A stretch of 57,621 bases of DNA from an uncultured Chlorobiaceae bacterium (GTDB lineage: Bacteria; Bacteroidota; Chlorobiia; Chlorobiales; Chlorobiaceae), in assembly GCA_903920215.1 (NCBI GenBank), contig CAIXLG010000135.1, positions 1 to 57,621 of the forward strand, given 5' to 3'. A program made the position numbers and the translations under genes. The notes beneath the pieces were generated by a model. That model did not search any database and was not told the origin of the DNA. It was given only the letters and a program-made list of their open reading frames with translations. Positions within the stretch are counted from its first letter, which is position 1; each line of letters begins with the position of its first letter. This document shows positions 55,126 to 57,621 of the stretch, one piece after another.

Positions 55126-55157
55126 TTGTCAACCAGTGTTTTTATACAGGTTGACAT
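55126..55157 (+). promoter_or_regulatory. BirA operator palindrome before birA-bioB
   Basis: TTGTCAACC (55126-55134) and GGTTGACAT (55149-55157) form an inverted repeat across 14 bases, matching the known BirA operator form TTGTnAACC-N14/15-GGTTnACAA in all but the last base. The right arm contains the TTGACA -35 box. Confidence 0.8.
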
Positions 55158-55180
55158 TTCGTTTTTTTGTTGACTAATCT
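55151..55180 (+). promoter_or_regulatory. Promoter of the birA-bioB-bioF operon
   Basis: TTGACA (55151-55156), 18-base spacer, TAATCT (55175-55180). The expected start falls at about 55187, the A of the birA ATG, so the mRNA may be leaderless; no Shine-Dalgarno is present. The -35 overlaps the BirA operator, which explains repression by biotin. Confidence 0.6.
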
Positions 55181-55186
55181 GCTGTT

Positions 55187-56188
55187 ATGAACGATGTTGC
55201 TGCCCGGATATTCCATCGATTGTCTAAAGCCGGTGATTTTTTGTCGGGTGAAGTGCTTTGCCGTGAATTTTGTATTACCAGAAGTGCCGTCTGGAAGCAT
55301 ATTCAACTGTTGCGCAACGAAGGGTATCGTGTTGAGGCCTTGACAGGGCGAGGGTATCGATTGACGAGCCTTACAGGACGGCCGGTAGAGGCTGAAGTCG
55401 CACCGTTTTTGACCGTCCGCCGGTTCGGCAGAAGCATCCTCTATCACGAGATTACGGCATCAACCAATATGCTTGCAAAGTCCCTGGCCAGTGATGGTTT
55501 ACAAGAAGGCAGTGTGGTTGTTGCTGATGCTCAGACCGGGGGGCGTGGCAGAATGGGCAGAACCTGGGTTTCACCTTCGGGGGTCAATCTCTATTTTTCA
55601 TTGATTCTTCGTCCTGGGGTTCCTTCGATTCGCGTCCCTCAGCTCACGCTGCTTGTGGCTGCAGCCATCCATCAGGCATTGAATAGTGTGGTTCCCGGTA
55701 TTGCACCGTTGGTCAAGTGGCCGAATGATATTCTTATCAATGGCAGAAAGGTTTGCGGGGTGCTGTGCGAAATGCAGTCAGAGTCTGATTTTACGAACTT
55801 TGTTGTGGTTGGTATCGGTATCAATGTCAACCAGTCAGAGATACCGCCTGAATTGCAGGATCGTGCAACTTCGCTTTTTTTGGAGACAGGACGTTTAGTT
55901 TCGAGGCCTGAGCTTCTTGCGTCTGTTCTGAACCATTTCGAGCCTCTCTACGATGCTTGGCTTTTAGAGGAGGATCTCGGTTTTATTCTTCCCTATCTTG
56001 AAAGGTATTCCCTGCTTCAGTCGAAGCAGGTTACGATTGATCAGCTGAAGCGGACAGTCAGCGGAACGGTTTCCGGGATTGCACGCGGCGGAGAGCTGAT
56101 GCTGGATGGTGCAGACGGGAAGACGATCCTTATTTCATCGGGAGAAGCCCATCTACAAAAAAGAACATTAATTAATAACAACATTTAA
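55187..56188 (+). CDS. birA: BirA: biotin-protein ligase and biotin-operon repressor
   Basis: 333 residues. An N-terminal winged helix (residues about 3-65: [39 protein letters not shown]) makes this a group II, DNA-binding BirA. The catalytic domain shows [31 protein letters not shown] (biotin/ATP loop GRGRMG), [22 protein letters not shown] and GIGINVNQ; the small C-terminal SH3-like domain follows. It biotinylates the acetyl-CoA carboxylase carrier protein and represses at the palindrome upstream when charged. bioB starts 5 bp after its stop. Confidence 0.95.
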   Translation: MNDVAARIFHRLSKAGDFLSGEVLCREFCITRSAVWKHIQLLRNEGYRVEALTGRGYRLTSLTGRPVEAEVAPFLTVRRFGRSILYHEITASTNMLAKSLASDGLQEGSVVVADAQTGGRGRMGRTWVSPSGVNLYFSLILRPGVPSIRVPQLTLLVAAAIHQALNSVVPGIAPLVKWPNDILINGRKVCGVLCEMQSESDFTNFVVVGIGINVNQSEIPPELQDRATSLFLETGRLVSRPELLASVLNHFEPLYDAWLLEEDLGFILPYLERYSLLQSKQVTIDQLKRTVSGTVSGIARGGELMLDGADGKTILISSGEAHLQKRTLINNNI

Positions 56189-56193
56189 CTCTT

Positions 56194-57198
56194 ATGGATA
56201 CCATGACGCTCCATCCTCAAATTGCAGCAGCATATCGTGTGCTGGAAACAGGCGAGCCGATCAGCCGGGCGGAAGCGCTTCTCCTGGCGGATCTTCCGGG
56301 TGAGCTTGCGCTTGATCTTGCAGCTCTGGCAAACAAGGTGAAAAACCGCTACTCAAATGGTACGGAATCACTTCATGCCTGTTCAATAATGAATGCAAAA
56401 TCGGGTGTGTGCGGTGAAAACTGCAAGTTTTGTGCTCAGTCTAGCCACAACCGCGCTGATATTGAGGTCTATGATCTTGTCGATGAAGAGTCAGTGCTTA
56501 CGGAAGCACGCAACTGTACAGCGGAGGGAGTTTCCCATTTCGGTATTGTCACCAGCGGTTACGGGTATAAAAAAATAACTCCGGAATTCCAGAGGGTGCT
56601 TGCCATGATCAAACGACTGCATAACGAATTACCTGATCTGCATGTCTGTGCGTCACTTGGTGTTCTTGGTGAAGAGCCTGCGGCAGCTCTCGGTGCAGCA
56701 GGGATAGCGCATTACAACATCAATATTCAGGTGGCCCCGGACCGGTACCATGATCTCATTGCTGATACCCATACGGTTGAAGAGAGGATTGAGACTATCA
56801 AACTGTTGAGAAAGAACAATATCTCGGTCTGTTGCGGCGGGATTATGGGTGTGGGAGAGTCGATGCAGGATCGTATTGCTATGATTTTTGCACTGCAGGA
56901 ACTTGATGTTTCTGTCATTCCGCTCAATGTTCTTGTTCCGATAGACGGTACTCCGCTTGAAGGAAGTGAACCGGTTTCTGTTGCTGATATTGTGAAAGCA
57001 TTTGCAATCTGCCGTCTTGCACATCCAGATAAAATCATCAAGTTTGCTGCCGGTCGTGAAACGATCATGAAAGATTTTCAGGGACTTTTGATGCTGTCGG
57101 GAGCTAACGGATATCTTACCGGAGGTTATCTGACGACACGAGGCAGGGAGGTCGCTGAAGACCGGATGTTTGCGACCCAGATTGCGAGTTTTAACTGA
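56194..57198 (+). CDS. bioB: Biotin synthase
   Basis: 334 residues, radical SAM enzyme. [4Fe-4S] cysteines Cys73, Cys77 and Cys80 (CGENCKFC), the downstream [10 protein letters not shown] and [42 protein letters not shown] for the second cluster area, and [17 protein letters not shown]. In bacteria it inserts sulfur into dethiobiotin. The N-terminal TIM-barrel entry and the PLNxL loop are regular, so it should be active. Operon: birA, bioB (5 bp gap), bioF (12 bp gap). Confidence 0.95.
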   Translation: MDTMTLHPQIAAAYRVLETGEPISRAEALLLADLPGELALDLAALANKVKNRYSNGTESLHACSIMNAKSGVCGENCKFCAQSSHNRADIEVYDLVDEESVLTEARNCTAEGVSHFGIVTSGYGYKKITPEFQRVLAMIKRLHNELPDLHVCASLGVLGEEPAAALGAAGIAHYNINIQVAPDRYHDLIADTHTVEERIETIKLLRKNNISVCCGGIMGVGESMQDRIAMIFALQELDVSVIPLNVLVPIDGTPLEGSEPVSVADIVKAFAICRLAHPDKIIKFAAGRETIMKDFQGLLMLSGANGYLTGGYLTTRGREVAEDRMFATQIASFN

Positions 57199-57210
57199 CG
57201 GAGCCTATCA

Positions 57211-57621
57211 ATGCAGTTTTATGACCGGATCAGGGAGGAGCTTGATGAGCTTAAAAGCCTTGACCGCTACAGGGTACTTCCTGATATTACTGCCCGTGAC
57301 GGCAAGGATATTGAAGTGAACGGTGATAGGCTTTTGAACCTCTCATCGAATGATTATCTCGGCCTTGGCGATGACAAAGAGTTGCTTGAAGGATATGGAC
57401 GAGAGTTCCGTGAGAGTTCGCATGCCATGACCAGCTCTTCGTCGCGTCTTCTGACAGGCAATCATCCTCTTTATGATCAACTGGAAAATGCGTTGGCAGC
57501 ACTCTACGAGCGGGAGTCCGCCATGGTTTTCAATAGCGGCTATCATGCCAACATCGGGATTCTTCCAGCACTTTGCAACCGTCATGATCTTGTGCTGAGC
57601 GACAGGTTGAACCATGCCAGC
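57211..57621 (+). CDS. bioF: 8-amino-7-oxononanoate synthase, partial (cut by window end)
   Basis: The first 137 codons are visible from ATG 57211. They encode FYDRIREELDELKSLDRYRVLPDI, NGDRLLNLSSNDYLGLGDD, SSHAMTSSSSRLLTGNHPLYDQLENALA and MVFNSGYHANIGILPAL, all hallmarks of the PLP-dependent alpha-oxoamine synthases. The frame is still open at the last base. The PLP lysine lies outside. BioF condenses pimeloyl-ACP (or CoA) with alanine in biotin synthesis; kbl or hemA-like enzymes are the alternatives, but the place after bioB decides for bioF. Confidence 0.93.
   Translation, partial: MQFYDRIREELDELKSLDRYRVLPDITARDGKDIEVNGDRLLNLSSNDYLGLGDDKELLEGYGREFRESSHAMTSSSSRLLTGNHPLYDQLENALAALYERESAMVFNSGYHANIGILPALCNRHDLVLSDRLNHAS

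Noticed and set aside
1-57621. CRISPR arrays, rRNA operons, riboswitches, prophage genes
   Set aside because: I saw no regularly spaced identical repeats, no rRNA sequence, no recognised riboswitch core and no phage structural genes.

Overview
The window looks like chromosomal DNA of a green sulfur bacterium (Chlorobiaceae; Chlorobium/Pelodictyon type). I infer this from gene content, protein style and gene order: a long mraZ-to-ftsZ division and cell-wall cluster, an ATP synthase operon limited to F0 plus delta, sdhCAB (fumarate/succinate interconversion), a bacterial deoxyhypusine-synthase-like protein, a short SRP RNA, and many starts without a clear Shine-Dalgarno sequence. No species can be named from sequence alone.

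Layout. (1) 1-3.8 kb is an accessory patch: the 3' part of an IS110-type transposase, a HigA-like HTH protein fused to an ImmA/IrrE metallopeptidase domain, and a DarT/DarG DNA-ADP-ribosylation toxin-antitoxin pair, followed by a gene-free stretch (3809-4223) that opens with an attC-like imperfect hairpin. (2) 4.2-9.9 kb is housekeeping: a 23S rRNA uridine methyltransferase on +, then on - a rhomboid protease, phosphoglycerate kinase, MltG, chorismate mutase and a YacP-type NYN nuclease. (3) 9.9-26.9 kb is the dcw cluster on +: mraZ, rsmH, ftsL-like, ftsI (with PASTA), murE, murF, mraY, murD, ftsW, murG, murC, ftsQ, ftsA, ftsZ. Overlapping or closely spaced genes imply one long operon, preceded by a MraZ-box-like set of 10-bp-spaced repeats. 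(4) 26.9-32.5 kb holds a CoA-transferase, a YfiH/laccase-domain protein on -, and atpI, a small membrane protein, atpB, atpE, atpF and atpH, closed by a strong terminator.

(5) 32.5-38.1 kb has tRNA-Ala(CGC), a BamD-like lipoprotein and nadD on +, argS, a HAD phosphatase and trpS on -, and the 4.5S SRP RNA. (6) 38.1-45.5 kb has the deoxyhypusine-synthase-like gene, a small transaldolase, an RlpA lipoprotein (-), an alpha/beta hydrolase, a cyclase-family hydrolase and sdhCAB. (7) 45.8-53.1 kb has an eRF1-like small protein, a CorC/HlyC-type membrane protein, a HIT protein, feoAB and topA (-). (8) 53.3-57.6 kb has an N-acetylmuramoyl-L-alanine amidase and a biotin operon, birA-bioB-bioF (bioF cut by the window end), with a clear BirA operator palindrome overlapping a promoter.

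The best leads are the IrrE-HTH/DarTG accessory unit with its attC-like site, an arginyl-tRNA synthetase whose class I HIGH motif reads TIGR, a TrpRS with an Fe-S-type cysteine set, a doubled C-terminal partner-binding peptide in FtsZ, a terminator-like hairpin between atpE and atpF, and the BirA and MraZ operators. All functional calls come from reading motifs by eye; no database search was run.
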